From contig CM060731.1 of the NCBI GenBank assembly GCA_030704615.1, positions 1,240,001 through 1,304,000 on the forward strand: 64,000 nucleotides of DNA, written 5' to 3'. The notes below the pieces were generated by a model, which saw nothing but the letters and a program-made list of their open reading frames with translations, searched no databases and was not told the DNA's origin. The first letter of the stretch is position 1; each line of letters starts with the position of its first letter. Made by a program: the position numbers and the translations under genes. The stretch comes from Takakia lepidozioides. Its lineage: Eukaryota; Streptophyta; Takakiopsida; Takakiales; Takakiaceae. Below are positions 1-12,149 of the stretch, in pieces.

Positions 1-540
1 ACGAAGTCAGTTCTACCATGACTACGGAGTGATAAGTGCGAAGTCATGGTCGTCAGTGAGGACGTGGCATGGGATAGTGATGCAGGGTTTGGTGATGTAG
101 TCATAACAGAAATAACTACACGACTGTAAGTTATAACTACATCACTACAGCATTGCGCCTACATGGAGAGGCTTGTGCGTGACACGTGGGATCCTTGGGA
201 TTTGACATGTGTGACCATATGGTACAGTGGACTACACGACTACATGACTACATGTCATGACTAACATGATAACTACATTACTACAGAAGTCCGCCTACAT
301 GGATAGTTGTCTGCGTGACACACGTAATCCCTCTGCTATGACACGTGTCCAAATCGTGGGATGGAATATAGTGATGAAGGCGTAATTTTATGACTACATT
401 GTGTGACTACACTGATAACTACATAACTACTCAGTACATCGCTGAGGATGATATGTGACACATTTCCTAAATACATGTATGACTATATTACTATGGGTGT
501 GACTATATCACTACAACACTACAGATGCCACGTGGTCTTG
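1..540. repeat. Degenerate tandem repeat rich in 'actacat' motifs
   Basis: Loose repeats of roughly 130-150 bp recur at about 108, 245 and 388. Each contains 'gataactaca..actac', then 'ccgcctacatgga' in the first two, then 'gcgtgacac' or 'tgtgacac'. A related piece lies at 2207-2255 ('aatagctacatcacgttgacacatgg'). No reading frame of note crosses it. It is probably the edge of a decayed minisatellite or mobile element that continues left of the window. Confidence 0.5.
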
Positions 541-2796
541 TTGGAGTATGTGTGAATGACGCGGGTCCAAGGTACTTATGCTCGACGCAACCTTGATACT
601 GGCCTCTTCCCATAGGTCCATGCTCTCTTTGATATCAACGAAGGCACCCGTAACCTCAACTTCGCTCAATGGAAGCCCATTGCAAGCAGCCTCAAACCTC
701 CATTCCAAGCTTCGTATTCTTAATCGAACTCTTTTCGCTGGACTTCATTCTTGAAATCATACAAGAATGACATACGAGCAACTTCATGTGAAACTTTCCA
801 CTCTCACCCACATGATTCCAAGTTGCGTCATGTATCAAACGGGGTCAACTCCCCCGGACGTCAGTCTCGCAATAGCTGCTTCTCAACAAGGGAACATCTC
901 TTGATAAGCTACACGCTTCCAATTCCTTGGTCTGCGATGGTCACACCTCCTTCACCAATGTTGTAATACCACCCACACCAAGGATAGAGCTTCCACCAAT
1001 CGTTTCCTCGCACTGGCGATGAATGAAGGTTGATGGAGTCCGCCTGCCAAAGGTTGTGTGGGTCTTCGAGTACGTTGAAGCACAAGCAAGAAAACGATCA
1101 AACAACAGTGAGTGCAGCTGTAACCGTCCAGGGCGGGATGACCTGTGTGGAGAGGAGGCAAGGTGTGGATAGACCAAAGCACCTGAGCTCTTTCCGATAT
1201 GGGCGCCACGTGTGACACACCTGCTTTTTGTGCGGAAGCAACGGACCTCAGTTAGATCAGACGTCGGGTGGCCTCACCCATTTGCGTAATCAAATTGAGA
1301 GGCCCCGCAAGTTTTGGGATTCATTAGTCTCGATTCAGCACACGAGCAGATTCACAGTTGGCAGTATTTGGCCGGAGGTATCATTACTCAATTTGGGGAT
1401 GCATTCTGAAGGTTTAGTTTGTTCGATCACACTCTCCTTGCTTCACAATTGACAGTAATTTCCTGGATTAGAATCCAGGCATCAGGAGGCCGGCATGACA
1501 GGGGTGACCAATGCGCCGAGGAAGATAGGATTAGAGAGGACGTTGATGCCTTTGGCAAGAGTGTGGGTCTTGCACAGATGCTTGCAGAAGCTGAAGATGC
1601 AAATTGCGAGGTAGGACTCAGCCCCAAGCGGTGTTTACGGGTATCTGCAATTTAGGATGAAGCTCCAAGGGAACGTCCTATGGAGGCCCCTTTGGATCAT
1701 TTTGTTCATTCTGTTGTTATTTTGGGGCGGAGAGTTTTTCTCGGGGAGATGCAGGTTGAGCTGGAGCGAAGGAATACTTGTTATGACTAGGGTTTCCCGT
1801 AAGAACCACCCTATCTCTTACTTATTTTGGGGAAGTAGAGTATTAGTCCAACATGATGAGAGGAGCGACAGCGAAGATCAGAGACGCAGTGAGACCCCGG
1901 GTCAGTGCGAGCAGACAAATTCAAACAAGCCAGAAATATCGGGCAACTCTCCTCCCTGTGTTGAAGATCCCTCCACTCTGAGGACTCGTCCCACTGCGTT
2001 CCATCGCGCAGCTAGTTTCTCTCTGCTCGAGCTCCAGATATCTACGGGTCTCTCTAATTCCTCTCTCGATCCCCTTACTCCTGTGGTTTTGGGACTTTTG
2101 GACATCAACGGAGGGCTCACCAACAACTTCCTTGTTCCAGGAGATGAAGATGACGATCTTTTACTTGTGGTTGGTGCCCATCTCACACCATTATGATTAT
2201 GTAATCCAGTCATGACCCCCTTGTAGGGTGGAATAGCTACATCACGTTGACACATGGCAAAAAGGCCTTCTGGATGCAATCTGGAAGGTCAGAATCTACT
2301 TCATTTGGAAATGAAAGTTCCACTACTGGGGTAACAGTGACCCCAGCAGTGCTCCCTTTCCCGGCTTACCTCCTCCCCTGGTGCATGGTCTGTGGCTATA
2401 ATGCTCTGACGACTAATGTGTCTCTTCCTGTACTTAAAACTCCAAGTAAGTAGTCTTTGAACAGCTTGTGAAGTGTTTGGACTGGTAGGTCGGTATTGGC
2501 GCAGGAGTCTAATTGTAGATAGCTTGTAATCATAAAATGGAGCTGATGGTAGACAAGCTCTATAAGATTAACCTACTCAAAAGCCCATTGCATCGTAAGT
2601 ATTGAAAGCTGAAGTACAGAAGTACTGAAGCAATACGAAAGCTGGTCTATACTGCTCTTTGTGGCCTCAATGTTTCACAGATGACCTCGTGGCACTTCAT
2701 TCCTTGGTAGGCAAATGTTGTAGGTTTTAGATCCAGCTTTATCTGTAGAATTTGTTTCCATCTGAATGTGCATTGATTATTGGTTTCAATCTGCAG
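541..2796. other. Unresolved region upstream of the PMT coding exons
   Basis: The N-terminal membrane-anchor part of the PMT gene should lie here, but I cannot place it. Candidates are a frame from 1657 (179 codons) with a hydrophobic stretch (WIILFILLLFWGGEFF), and a short frame from the ATG near 2417 ending at a perfect donor (CTCCAA|GTAAGT, 2450) that would join the 2797 exon in phase. Neither is strong. The rest (541-1650) contains only short overlapping frames on both strands and no recognised domain. Confidence 0.3.
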
Positions 2797-5700
2797 GAAG
2801 TTGGAGATGAAAGTACAAATTCAGTAGGAGAAAGGAAGAAATCAGCGAGTAAAGGGACGAATGTAAAGACATACAAATTTGATGTTTGCCCCCCAAGGAT
2901 GAAGGAGTATATCCCGTGTCTTGATAACGCAGCTGCAATAAACAAGCTGAACTCGACGAGTCGAGGAGAGAAATGGGAAAGGCATTGCCCATCTCGGAAA
3001 TCAAGGCGTATGTGCTGTTTGATAGCGGCTCCAGTGGATTATAGATTCCCGATCCGATGGCCCAAGAGCCGTGATGAGGTAGGTGGTTCTTCCTATCTTT
3101 GTCTTTCTCTCTCACAAGCCCCGGCCTAAGATAATGTCCTTTGGAGAGTGCTCTCCTCCATACTCGTAGCACTTGAGGGACTTCGGACACCAGAATCACT
3201 GGATACTGCTCGAATGGCTGTGGATATGTGAGAGGTACATCAAGATGGTTACTACAGGCAAATGTGACTGTGTACTGATTAGGAGTAGTAAAGGTGACAA
3301 ATCATACATCAGGTTCTCCCACTTGTTTGAAGTTAATTTGACTTGATTTCCTCTTAAATACTATTTAGGTCTGAAAGTTATTTTTCTTGGGTCTCACAAG
3401 GTTTTCAGTCCAAGTTTTCCCTGGATTTCTGTAGGAGATAAAAGCATTTGAAAATCCTCATGGTTAGGTTGGGCTTACAGGTATGGTACAGCAATGTGCC
3501 GCACCCACAATTAGCAGAAGACAAGGGAGGACAGAACTGGATGAGAATTGAGAAAGACAAGTTCACGTTTCCCGGGGGTGGCACGCAGTTTGCTCATGGA
3601 GCTGACCAATACCTGGAACAAATTGCCAAAGTGAGCTGACCAATACCCCAATCAAAACCTAGGGTGGATTGCATTTGTTTTCAAGAAACCTTGTCTTCAT
3701 TGATTTGAAAGATGTGGTGTATCCAGGTACCTTGTAATAGTGCCCAGCTGTAGGGTCATCCCATCCCTTACTCATGTTACAGAAGTGTGTATTGTAATGG
3801 AGCCCTCTTCTTAGGAAATCTTATATTCGTCACCTCCAAGGAACCTAATGAATGAATCCATTCTATTTCCTTACCCAGGTTGCTTCATTGTTCACACTAC
3901 CGATGGATGTTGTATCTGGTGCGAGTCAGGTCTAACATTTGTTCTTGCAAAATTTCTTCTTTTGTGGCCTTGGAGTATCGCATCCTAGTTCAGTTTTATT
4001 GATTCCCTTTCAAATACAACTCGGGGAATCATTCTGCACTAACTTCAATATAATATATGTCAGGGAGCCTTGGAGTGCTTCCTGGCTGGTTTTTACAGTC
4101 AGTGATCATTCCTTCGTCCCTTACTAGTTTTCTCATGCACACTGCATGCCTAGTGCAGATGTGGCCAGCCATATCATTTGGTGTGCATACGCGTGTGGTC
4201 CTCGACATTGGGTGCGGGGTAGCGAGCTTTGGGGCCTATCTCTTGGCCCACAATGTGCTCACTCTCTCCATCGCTCCCAAGGATGGCCATGAAAACCAGA
4301 TTCAGTTTGCACTGGAGCGAGGATTGCCAGCCACGGTCGCTGGTTTGGCCACACACCGCCTTCTGTATCCGAGCCAAGCATTTGATCTTATTCACTGTTC
4401 TCGCTGTCGCATTGAGTGGACACGTGATGGTACTGACTTATTCTACTTTCCAGTATCTTGTTATTGATTAACTCAGTGGGTACATGTGTGCTGCTCCAGT
4501 CGCTTTAGGAGCTGATATCTTGGCATGGACATTTTCCATTGAAGGCATGTGTCCTGCTCTCCTCCTCCTTCCATGTTGGACTCTGAACAGTGACGGACAA
4601 GGATGGCTGCAACAAGGATGCACATCTTGTGACCACATGAGAAGGATTCCTCTAAAAGATAGGGTCAAATAAATTGCACTTAGACTACATACCCAATCAA
4701 AATTGGAAAATGTTGTGAAGAAGTCTTAGAAGGAAGTATGCATGTACGCTCGACTTTGCTGTGGCATGTATGACTCTGCAACGTTAGTACCCAGCAGCTT
4801 TAATCTTCAATAGAAAGTCGTCCACAACCTAATGCTCTCTGTTTTTGTCTTGTAGTGGAACAAGCAAGCTAGTGAAACGTTGTTAACTGGAATTTTATCT
4901 GCATTGTTCTCATCGCCTGATGGAATGTTGTAAAATGCAGGTGGTGTGCTGCTGTTAGAGGTGGATCGCTTACTGAGAGCGGGTGCATACTTTGTATGGT
5001 CAGCCCAGCCCGTGTACAAGCATGAACCTGAGCAACAAAAAGTTTGGGAAGGTATTTTTCCCTTTTTCATTCTGTTTATCTCAGTTTGGAAATCCACAGT
5101 TGGTCTCATAGGCCCTTGGGGCTTCTAGTGAATGCAGCAAATTTTCTGTCATTTATTGTAGTTTCAACTTGGGGGTGAGGAAAAGGGAAACACTTCAAAC
5201 AACCTTTGTAAGCCAAAAACTTTATCAGACCGTTGGTAAGCCAAGGAATATGTCTATGGCCACAAGGCTCTGGCAAGCATACTGTCGGGAGTAACTCGTG
5301 TCTCTCTGTCTCTCTCTCTCTCTCTCGCCAGATGATTGTCCTTCCTACCTATCTACTGAGTTCTCACCATCCCTCACCCGACTTAGGAGACTTCAGAGGC
5401 ATTTGAGATGCATCTAAACCTTATGGGGAGCAAGGAGAATCACTCATCATCTTGAAGCTCACACCCCCCTTTATCGAGACACAAAGAGCCCGAGTATGCA
5501 GAGTATGGCATTCATATAAAGAGCCCAAGTTTTAGCCAATATGCTGGACTTATTGAGGGATCCTTCTACTAGGGTTTCTGACCTTTTGTTTGGTTCATCT
5601 TTTAATAGCAAAATACAATGAAAAAGAAGAAAATTGATGACTACTTGTAGCTTCATTTCAAAACTTCTCCCTACATTTTCTACCCTGCAGAGATGGATGA

Positions 5701-8326
5701 CCTGGCAAAACGCATATGCTGGGAATTGGTTGCTAAAGAAGGACAAATTGCGATCTGGCGCAAACCTATGGAGAATGGCTGTTATCACAGCCGCTCAGCC
5801 GATAGTGTCCCTGCCCTTTGTGATGAGACTGACGACCCTGACATCGTCTGGTAATATCCTTCACCCTTACTCTTTGGCTCCTTCTCCCCTTTCTGCAATG
5901 CTGTGTGCACCACTGTGGGGAGGTTCAAGACGTATCTAAAATCTTGGATCCTCCTTGGGTGTGACCTTTTTGCGTTCAATGATATGAAAAAAATATAGAT
6001 GCCTCCCGAAGGGAGCGTAAATTATGGTGTCTCTTCACCACAAGGGCTACTGCCTTCATGACACACCAGACCGTGGTTTGAACCCACAACCACATCCAAC
6101 GTGGTATGTGCCCATACCACTGGGCTACATGCTGGTTGTCTTCAATGGTATAGATCTTGATGGAGAGAATAAATTTCATGCTTAAAGACTAACCCTGTCG
6201 TCGAGCAGTCATGGTGCCCACCATTCTGCTCCTCTCCTCTTTCTCCTCATCCCTTCTCCACCTTATACGTCCAAAGAAGAAGTGGATCACACGCTACACA
6301 TGGAAATTTCGAATAAATCAGCACTACATCACAAAACATAGGCATCCACAGAACCTATAAATACTCCATTATGGAGCAGATTCCTTGTACTTGGCTCTCC
6401 AGTTCACAGGTCCAGCGACTGCTTACCTCTCAACAATAAGATTTAATCTGGACATGTATAGAGTAACTAAGCTTGATTTCATGGCTCAGCTTCCTGGGCT
6501 CTTTGTAACACAAGAGCCAGCAGCCTGTTGTGAAGCTCTTCCATTTACCTGCCAAACATGGGAAGGCTTCAACAGATAGAAAGGAGTCAACATTGACAGG
6601 GAATGAAAATATTGTAGGTACCTGCAAACAATGAGTTAACTCCGAGGTTTTGTGTGGTCTTCTTTAGCTTAGTGGAAGCCATGGAGATGGTCACAACAAA
6701 GAATTACAAAGAAAATGCACGGATATTCCCAAATAGATGATAGACTGGTCAATATATTAGAATACAGCTGTTTCTGTATCTCTGAGTAACTAGGTTTGGG
6801 GTATAACAGGTACGTTCCACTGAAATCCTGCATCAGTTTGCTGCCAGAAAGGGGGTTTGGGAGTAAGGTCTCGTCGTGGCCTGCAAGGCTGTCGGTGCCG
6901 CCCTCAAGGCTCCAAGGAATACTACTTGATTCAGGGATGGCATGGCAACAAGTATTCAAATCAGAACAGCGATACTGGCACGTAATAGTAAAGGGCTATC
7001 TTCGTGGCCTTGGGCTCAAGAAGGAAGACATGCGGAATGTCATGGATATGCGGGCTGGATATGGAGGGTACTTTCTTGGCCATGGAATTTGTTGCCTCCT
7101 GTGGGCTTCAAGCAGCAGAAGGGAGGGAGGGAGAGACTGCTTGGTTTATCATTAACAAATATACAGACACATTAAGTCTTTCCAAGTAGAGATCAAGCCA
7201 GAGACAGAGAGAGCCCTCAAAGTATACAAGTCTCTGTTTCTAATTGGTATTGACTCTGTTTGCAGGTTTGCGACTGCATTGGTGAATGAGCAAGTGGAGT
7301 GGTGGGTCATGAATGTTGTGCCAATCAGTGGGCCAAACACACTACCTATAATCTATGATCGGGGCCTCATTGGAGTTGCACATGATTGGCAAGTTCTGCC
7401 CTGCACTTCCTCTCAAGTTGGTGTATTGATCTTTCTGTCGACTTCCTCTCCTGCTCCCCACTTTTCTCTCTGCCTGTAACCCATCCTCTTTGCCTCCTAC
7501 TTCTTCTTCCCTCTCAGTGGCGAATGATGGTGCAGTCACATGTTCAGGTTCCCTAAACAACCATTCATGCAGCTGATGTGCCATGTTCTGGTTATGCGGT
7601 GGTGCAGGTGTGAGCCCTTTGATACTTACCCACGGACATATGATCTGTTGCATGCTGTTGGTGTATTCACTGCGGAGGAGAAGAGGTACTTTATCTTGTT
7701 TGAACCCCAGGATGCCAGTATCTTCATCAGTGGTAAAATATACCAGGGTAATAGTATGCAGAAACTGGCTGATGTAGCTTTGTTGCCAAGGACCTATACC
7801 TGGTTTGCCTGTAGGTGGACATTGGGGTTTGTTCGGGGTAGGTTGAATGAGAGGACAGCAGAGTATTACTGCTGAATGCTCATTCCCTCTCTGTGCCTTT
7901 GTTAAGAAAGGAAGTTTTGACCCTCCATCTGCCACAGATTTGACAGATATGGCTGCAAGGAGGCATGTTTGAGAGAAGGTAGGGAAGTAGTACAGAATGT
8001 TTATGTATGGGGGAAAGACACCCTTTCAGAAATTTCAGGCTATTGTAGATAAACAACTTCAAGAATATATCTTGTGGGAAAGGAAAATTGGATCTCTTTG
8101 TGTTTTGTGTGTGTGTAGGTGCAACATAGCTCATGTGGTGCTGGAGATGGATCGCATACTTCGCCCAGGGGGCTGGGTGCTGGTGCGGGAGACGACAGCT
8201 ATGGTAGCTCGGGTGGAGGCCTTAGCCAAGTCGGTTCGATGGAAGACACGCATCTTGGAGACAGAGAGTGGACCTTTTGGCAAAGATAAACTGCTCTCTT
8301 GCCAAAAACAGCTGTGGCATCATTAA
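2797..8326 (+). CDS. Probable methyltransferase of the PMT (DUF248/Methyltransf_29) family, PMT8-12 type; 5' end unresolved
   Basis: PMT proteins are Golgi type II membrane methyltransferases thought to methylate pectin or other wall polysaccharides. Exons read directly: 2797-3078, 3481-3630, 4159-4429, 4941-5051, 5691-5850, 6810-7067, 7266-7388, 7608-7685, 8119-8326. They join in phase to 547 codons including the TAA. The family start block ([19 protein letters not shown]), the SAM-binding motif I ([16 protein letters not shown]), the CSRCRI and [10 protein letters not shown]-like ([11 protein letters not shown]) signatures, [31 protein letters not shown] and the C-terminal [11 protein letters not shown] follow the usual order. 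The signal anchor expected before residue 1 of this model is missing; it must be in an upstream exon. The intron after DW (7389-7607) starts with GC, not GT. A SINE sits in the 5851-6809 intron. No frameshift or internal stop is present, so the gene looks functional. Confidence 0.9.
5311..5328. repeat. CT microsatellite in a PMT intron
   Basis: A short run of (TC)n repeats, tctctctctctctctctc, lies in the intron between the 4941-5051 and 5691-5850 exons. It is simple sequence with no coding content. Confidence 0.8.
5985..6150 (-). mobile_element. tRNA-derived SINE in a PMT intron
   Basis: Read on the minus strand, the sequence has a polymerase III A box (TAGCCCAGTGG, complement of 6117-6127). 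About 32 nt later comes a B box (GGTTCAAACC, complement of 6075-6084), followed by a non-tRNA body that ends near an AT-rich tail at about 5985-5995. This order and spacing is that of a tRNA-headed SINE. It does not fold as a normal tRNA and the body continues well past the B box. Exact ends and target duplication are not certain. Confidence 0.6.
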
Positions 8327-8896
8327 TGTTGCCTTGTTAGATGTTGACATTAATTGGTAGGGACCATAGAATTTGTTGTGTGTTGGCACCAGATTATTGC
8401 CTCACTGTGCTCCATATTGGGGCAGCATAGATTTTGCGCATTAAAACAACTACCCATCCAAACAAGGGCAGGTTCTGCTTTAGATCATAAATTAGAAAGT
8501 TTTTGCTAATCAACCAAATAAAATCTTAACTTGAAAGACTCCAATTTAGTGTCAAAATGCAGGAGAGAACTTCTTAGCATGAAAGAAGAGAAATGAAATC
8601 TTCACCTGTGACTCAACTGCTTCTGAATCAGAAACCAAGAAATCAAGAAACCATGATTCTGCACAAAGGGACTTCCAGCTGTCTCTTGTTGCAACAGTGT
8701 TATGGAGAAGGCTGTTAATTTTAGACAACCGCTCTTCTCCACATCACTAATTCTGTTACAACAATTGGAAGACATAGATGGAGGACTCCATTTTGAGTTG
8801 AGATCATTGCAGTCCAGCTGAGGACCATGAGCCTGCATCCGACTAAGACAAGGCATGCAATGTTACAACCTCCAATCTGTAATCAATGCGGTATGT
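8327..8896. other. Spacer 3' of PMT
   Basis: AT-rich sequence follows the PMT stop codon and presumably holds its 3' UTR and polyadenylation signals. I see no gene in it. Confidence 0.5.
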
Positions 8897-9250
8897 GTTG
8901 GGGAAGGAAAGCCGCCATGGGCATTGTGAATCCAAAATATGTCCTGAGAAATCAGCTTTGCCTAAATGCAGTTGATGCAGAAGAGCAAGAAGATTTTACT
9001 GAAGTACGCTGGTGATGGAGCTAGACAAGGCTGCTTGGGCCACTGCCCAGGGGTCATGTGTTTCCCTGAGAGCTGGCCTACATGGGTTATGAGTTTCTTC
9101 AGATTTAGAGTTTACTCTCCAAAGATGCACTTAGAGAGGACATTCTTTGGGCTTTCGGCACCTTCTTTTATTTGACCTTATTGAGGTTTCTCCCTTGTAT
9201 ATTCTAGTGTCAAGTTTTTTGCAACTGGGAGCATGTAGATTCATGTTTGG
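8897..9250 (+). pseudogene. Truncated SelO 3' end (last-exon fragment plus 3' UTR)
   Basis: The frame from about 8905 reads [20 protein letters not shown] and continues to TEVRW before a stop. This matches the last exon of the complete SelO gene at 47820-48074 ([19 protein letters not shown]...SEVRR). Past a deletion, 'cttgggccactgcccaggggtcatgtg' matches the SelO end 'cttgggcctatcgcccaggggtttgc'. Similarity continues into the 3' UTR ('cttgtatattctagtgtcaagttttttgcaactgggagc' against 'cttgtatatttatgtaagttacttgtaaactgggag'). Nothing of the upstream eight exons is present. It is on the + strand, opposite to the complete gene, as expected for one arm of an inverted duplication. Confidence 0.82.
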
Positions 9251-9519
9251 TGCTCAACTCCTGTTGTTTTCCACTCTTGTCATTGGCATTGTTTGGTCCG
9301 TGACTGGATCAATGACCTCCCTAGTTATCATTCCTGACGTGACGTGGCGCTGACACGTCGGCCGTCACGTCACGTCACATCGAATCCGGACGTTTATCCA
9401 CGTAATTTTTTTTACATTTGACTTTTACGATTTACTTCTATCATTTGTAATGACATGACAGCCACGGTGTAAAACAGACATGGCCGATTATTAATATTTA
9501 TTAATTCTTTAAAAAAAAT

Positions 9520-10008
9520 GAGTCCGCCTATATTGGCGGTCGCATATAATTTATTATTTTTAATAAAAGCGACCGCCCATATTGGCGGTCGTTTGTAATT
9601 TAATATTTTGTTAAATTAAACTGGCGGTCGCCGGTAATTTATTTATTTTTAAATGAAGCGACCGACCATATTGGCGGTCGCCCGTAATTTGTTAAAAAAA
9701 AAAAAGAAACGACCGCCGAAATTGGCGGTCGCCCGTAATTTATTTATTTATAAATGAAGCGACCGCCGATATTGGCGGTCGTCGGTAATTTATTTATTTA
9801 TAAATGAAGCGACCGCCCAAATTGGCGGTCGCCCGTAATTTATTTATTTATAAATGAAGCGACCGCCCATATTTGCGGCCGCCCGTAATTTATTTATTTT
9901 TAAATGAAGCGACCGCCCATATTGGCGGTCGCCCGCAATTTATTTATTTTTAAATGAAGCGACCGCCCATCGCTTGTATTTTATTACATTTTAAAATAAG
10001 CGGTCGCG
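9520..10008. repeat. Left palindrome array, about 8-9 units of about 60 bp
   Basis: Each unit reads approximately AATGAA-GCGACCGCC-CATATT-GGCGGTCGC-CCGTAATTTATTTATTTATA. The nine-base arms are perfectly complementary in most copies, so every unit can form a hairpin with a six-base loop. Units are separated by AT-only linkers. The array fades into single arms at about 9990-10008. Confidence 0.9.
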
Positions 10009-10129
10009 TATTTTTTTTTTTCTTAAAAATCCAGGGACCCGCCGTGTGACGTTTTGTTTTTTATTTTTAATCATGAAGCGGCGCCTCGGTCAGCCACGTG
10101 GCGAGGTGCCACGGGTCAGGAAAAATGAA

Positions 10130-10260
10130 ACAAATGGGATGGGGGGAGGTGGTTTTGAACCCTTGACCTCTCCCAAGTGGGTGCGCGTGGCGAGGTGCGA
10201 CTGGCTAGTCGCGCCGTGCTGACACATGGTGAGGCGTCACTAGCCTGTCGCGCCTTTTCA
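10130..10260 (-). repeat. Possible SINE-like or B-box-bearing segment with short palindromes
   Basis: On the minus strand the stretch contains a B-box-like GGTTCAAAACC (complement of about 10152-10162) preceded by a weak A-box-like region (GACTAGCCAGTCGC). The + strand also holds the near-palindrome GCGACTGGCTAGTCGC at 10198-10213 and a second 'ctagcctgtcgcgcc' at about 10240-10254. It may be a tRNA-related relic or simply part of the element's leader. Confidence 0.25.
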
Positions 10261-10302
10261 AGCATAATGTCTTTTTTTTGGGGGGGGGGGGGGTGGGTGG
10301 AT

Positions 10303-10312
10303 GCCTATATAA
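10303..10312 (+). promoter_or_regulatory. TATA box for the kinase-like gene
   Basis: CTATATAAAC lies about 310 bp upstream of the ATG at 10625, just inside the left array and after a G14 run (about 10277-10292). Its position and consensus fit a class II promoter for the kinase-like reading frame. Confidence 0.45.
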
Positions 10313-10624
10313 ACCATTCCCCCCTCCTTTTCTGATCACTTTTGCCCCTCTTGTGGTGTGATTCCTTGGCATCCTGTAGTCCTTTCGGACTTCGTTGCTT
10401 GGCACTGCCAACGGGAGGTGCAAAGGTGATTATTTGGGGGGGAGGTTTTGTCAGTTTTCTATTGGTCAGTCCCACACACTTGTACAATCATTGTATCACC
10501 ATTTTGTCGTTTCCGGATCTCCGGCGGCCTGTTTTTTTGCAGAAAACTACGAAGACACCATCCACACGCGTTCATTGCCATTTTTCTGAGGTTTTGGACC
10601 CTGTAGTGGGCAAAGGTTTATACA

Positions 10625-12073
10625 ATGTCGGGGGTTGTGAATTGAAGTTCTGGGGCGGGATCGTCTGGGGGGCGGAGGAAGAGAAAACGTGCCCACGAGC
10701 GGGATAGCCAGGTCAACAAGCCAGACTACCCGGGACCGGATGCCTTGGATAGGGTGAAAGAAGTGGTAGCGGATTATTTCAAGGGTAGGGACATGATGAG
10801 GCTGGAGAGTGCTTATGTTAGGCATGGATGAGAGGGGTTTCAGATTTTCCAGCAAAATATGGAGATGAAAATGACAAACGTTTTGGCGGGGGCTAAATGG
10901 ACAGGGACAAGCCGAAGTTCAATCGGTGGATCCAAAGCAGGGCGAAACACGCCACGTGGAATTTGAGGCAGCTAATGAAGACATGGAAGGTTAAAAAACC
11001 GAGGGTCAAGTGCCCTCCGCCGAAGCCGAGTTAATGCGGCGTGTTGAGTATTGGGCTTGCTCGGCAAGTCAGAATTCACATCGCCGGACTAGGGTTGTTC
11101 CTTGGAAGGCAGGGTCATCAGGCGAGGGAGGCACAACTGGTCTTTATTACCTGAACTCTAGTGCGAAGATGGTAGAGATTGGCCCTTACAAAGAAGGAGG
11201 GTATGCTAAGGTCCGTCACTGTAGGATTGTTGGCAATTCTAGAATACCGGAGCGTTGGGAGCTAGCGGGAAAAAAACCCAAGTCCAAAAATCCAGAAAAG
11301 GCGTTGAGACAACATAACGACGAGTGTTTGACAGTGAAGTTCCAGCATCCGGGTGTTATCTCGTATTTTGCTGTGAATGCACGTGAGGTAGAGGGTTACA
11401 CTCGCTGGTGGAATGGGGGGACAATATGCGACATGATGAACCTTGACAGAAAATGAGGCAACGATTCGGACAACAGGGTGATTTTGGAACAAAGGGGAAC
11501 GGAAGCAGAGTTCCAGGAATGCGATTGCTTGCTTCGTTTTCGGAAAGTGCGCAGTAAACTTGCATGGGCACTGGTGTGCATCATGAATGTTGTCCACAAG
11601 AACGGTGTCCTGCACAACGACTTGTCCCCCGACAACATCTTGTTGCATTTTCCAGATGGCACCGAGGAGATCAAGATTGGGGTGTGTGATTGGGGCTTAG
11701 TCACCCCATTGGGCATACGCAAAGCCTCGCCGTACCAGTTTGAAAACCAAGACAAGCTGGACCGGGAACTCGTGAAAAGATGGTGGGTGGAAAAAGATAT
11801 TGCATCGGTTTTCAATGCGAATGCCACCCCCCCCAGGACATGACGTCGGAGGCCTTTGCTGTTGGGAAGATAGCAGTACGAATAAATGACGGCGTTCATT
11901 ATGATCAAAGTATGTTCCAGGACCAATTTACGGGAGGTTGTTGGCATTCAATGCTACAAAGGTTGTACGACAACAACAAGAATGAGATAGTCACATTAGT
12001 TCATGTAGTACTTCGGTTCATAGGCAAGCCATTCAATTGGCCTGAGCCGAAAGACGTATATAGGACGGAGTAG
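10625..12073 (+). pseudogene. Decayed protein-kinase-like gene carried by the palindrome-array element
   Basis: A basic N-terminus (GGRRKRKRAHERDS) is followed by a probable N-lobe (PYKEGGYAKVRH, HPGVISYFAV), a catalytic-loop-like LHNDLSPDNILL and a DFG-like KIGVCDWGL. The C-terminal block ends at the TAG at 12071-12073. The Asp and Asn of the catalytic loop and the Asp of DWG are present, so the ancestor could have been an active kinase. Stops interrupt it at 10643-10645, 10829-10831, 10992-10994 and 11454-11456. The frame shifts once near 10953 and once at the C-run near 11828-11836. No introns are needed. The substrate is unknown. It points towards the element centre, opposite to the RING gene. 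Confidence 0.65.
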
Positions 12074-12149
12074 ACCATAGTCTCGTAGATATGACATTTC
12101 TGGCGGTACAATGGTTCTTTTATGAAAACATAACTCAATTTTGATCGTA

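Noticed and set aside
751-1655. Overlapping frames of 60-88 codons on both strands
   Set aside because: No domain, no splice logic and similar lengths on both strands, as expected by chance.
1657-2196. 179-codon frame with a hydrophobic segment, possible PMT first exon
   Set aside because: It does not reach the 2797 exon through a clear donor and lacks conserved residues; kept only as a candidate.
9340-9382. 'gacgtgacgtgg...ccgtcacgtcacgtc' as the terminal repeat of the palindrome-array element
   Set aside because: It is a local palindrome with no counterpart at the right edge (18.6-18.9 kb).
10152-10162. tRNA gene suggested by the GGTTCAAAACC B-box-like motif
   Set aside because: No acceptor stem or anticodon arm can be formed and the A box is weak.
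11828-11836. Frameshift at the C-run of the kinase-like gene taken as a programmed shift
   Set aside because: A homopolymer indel in an already stop-riddled gene, or a sequencing error, is simpler.
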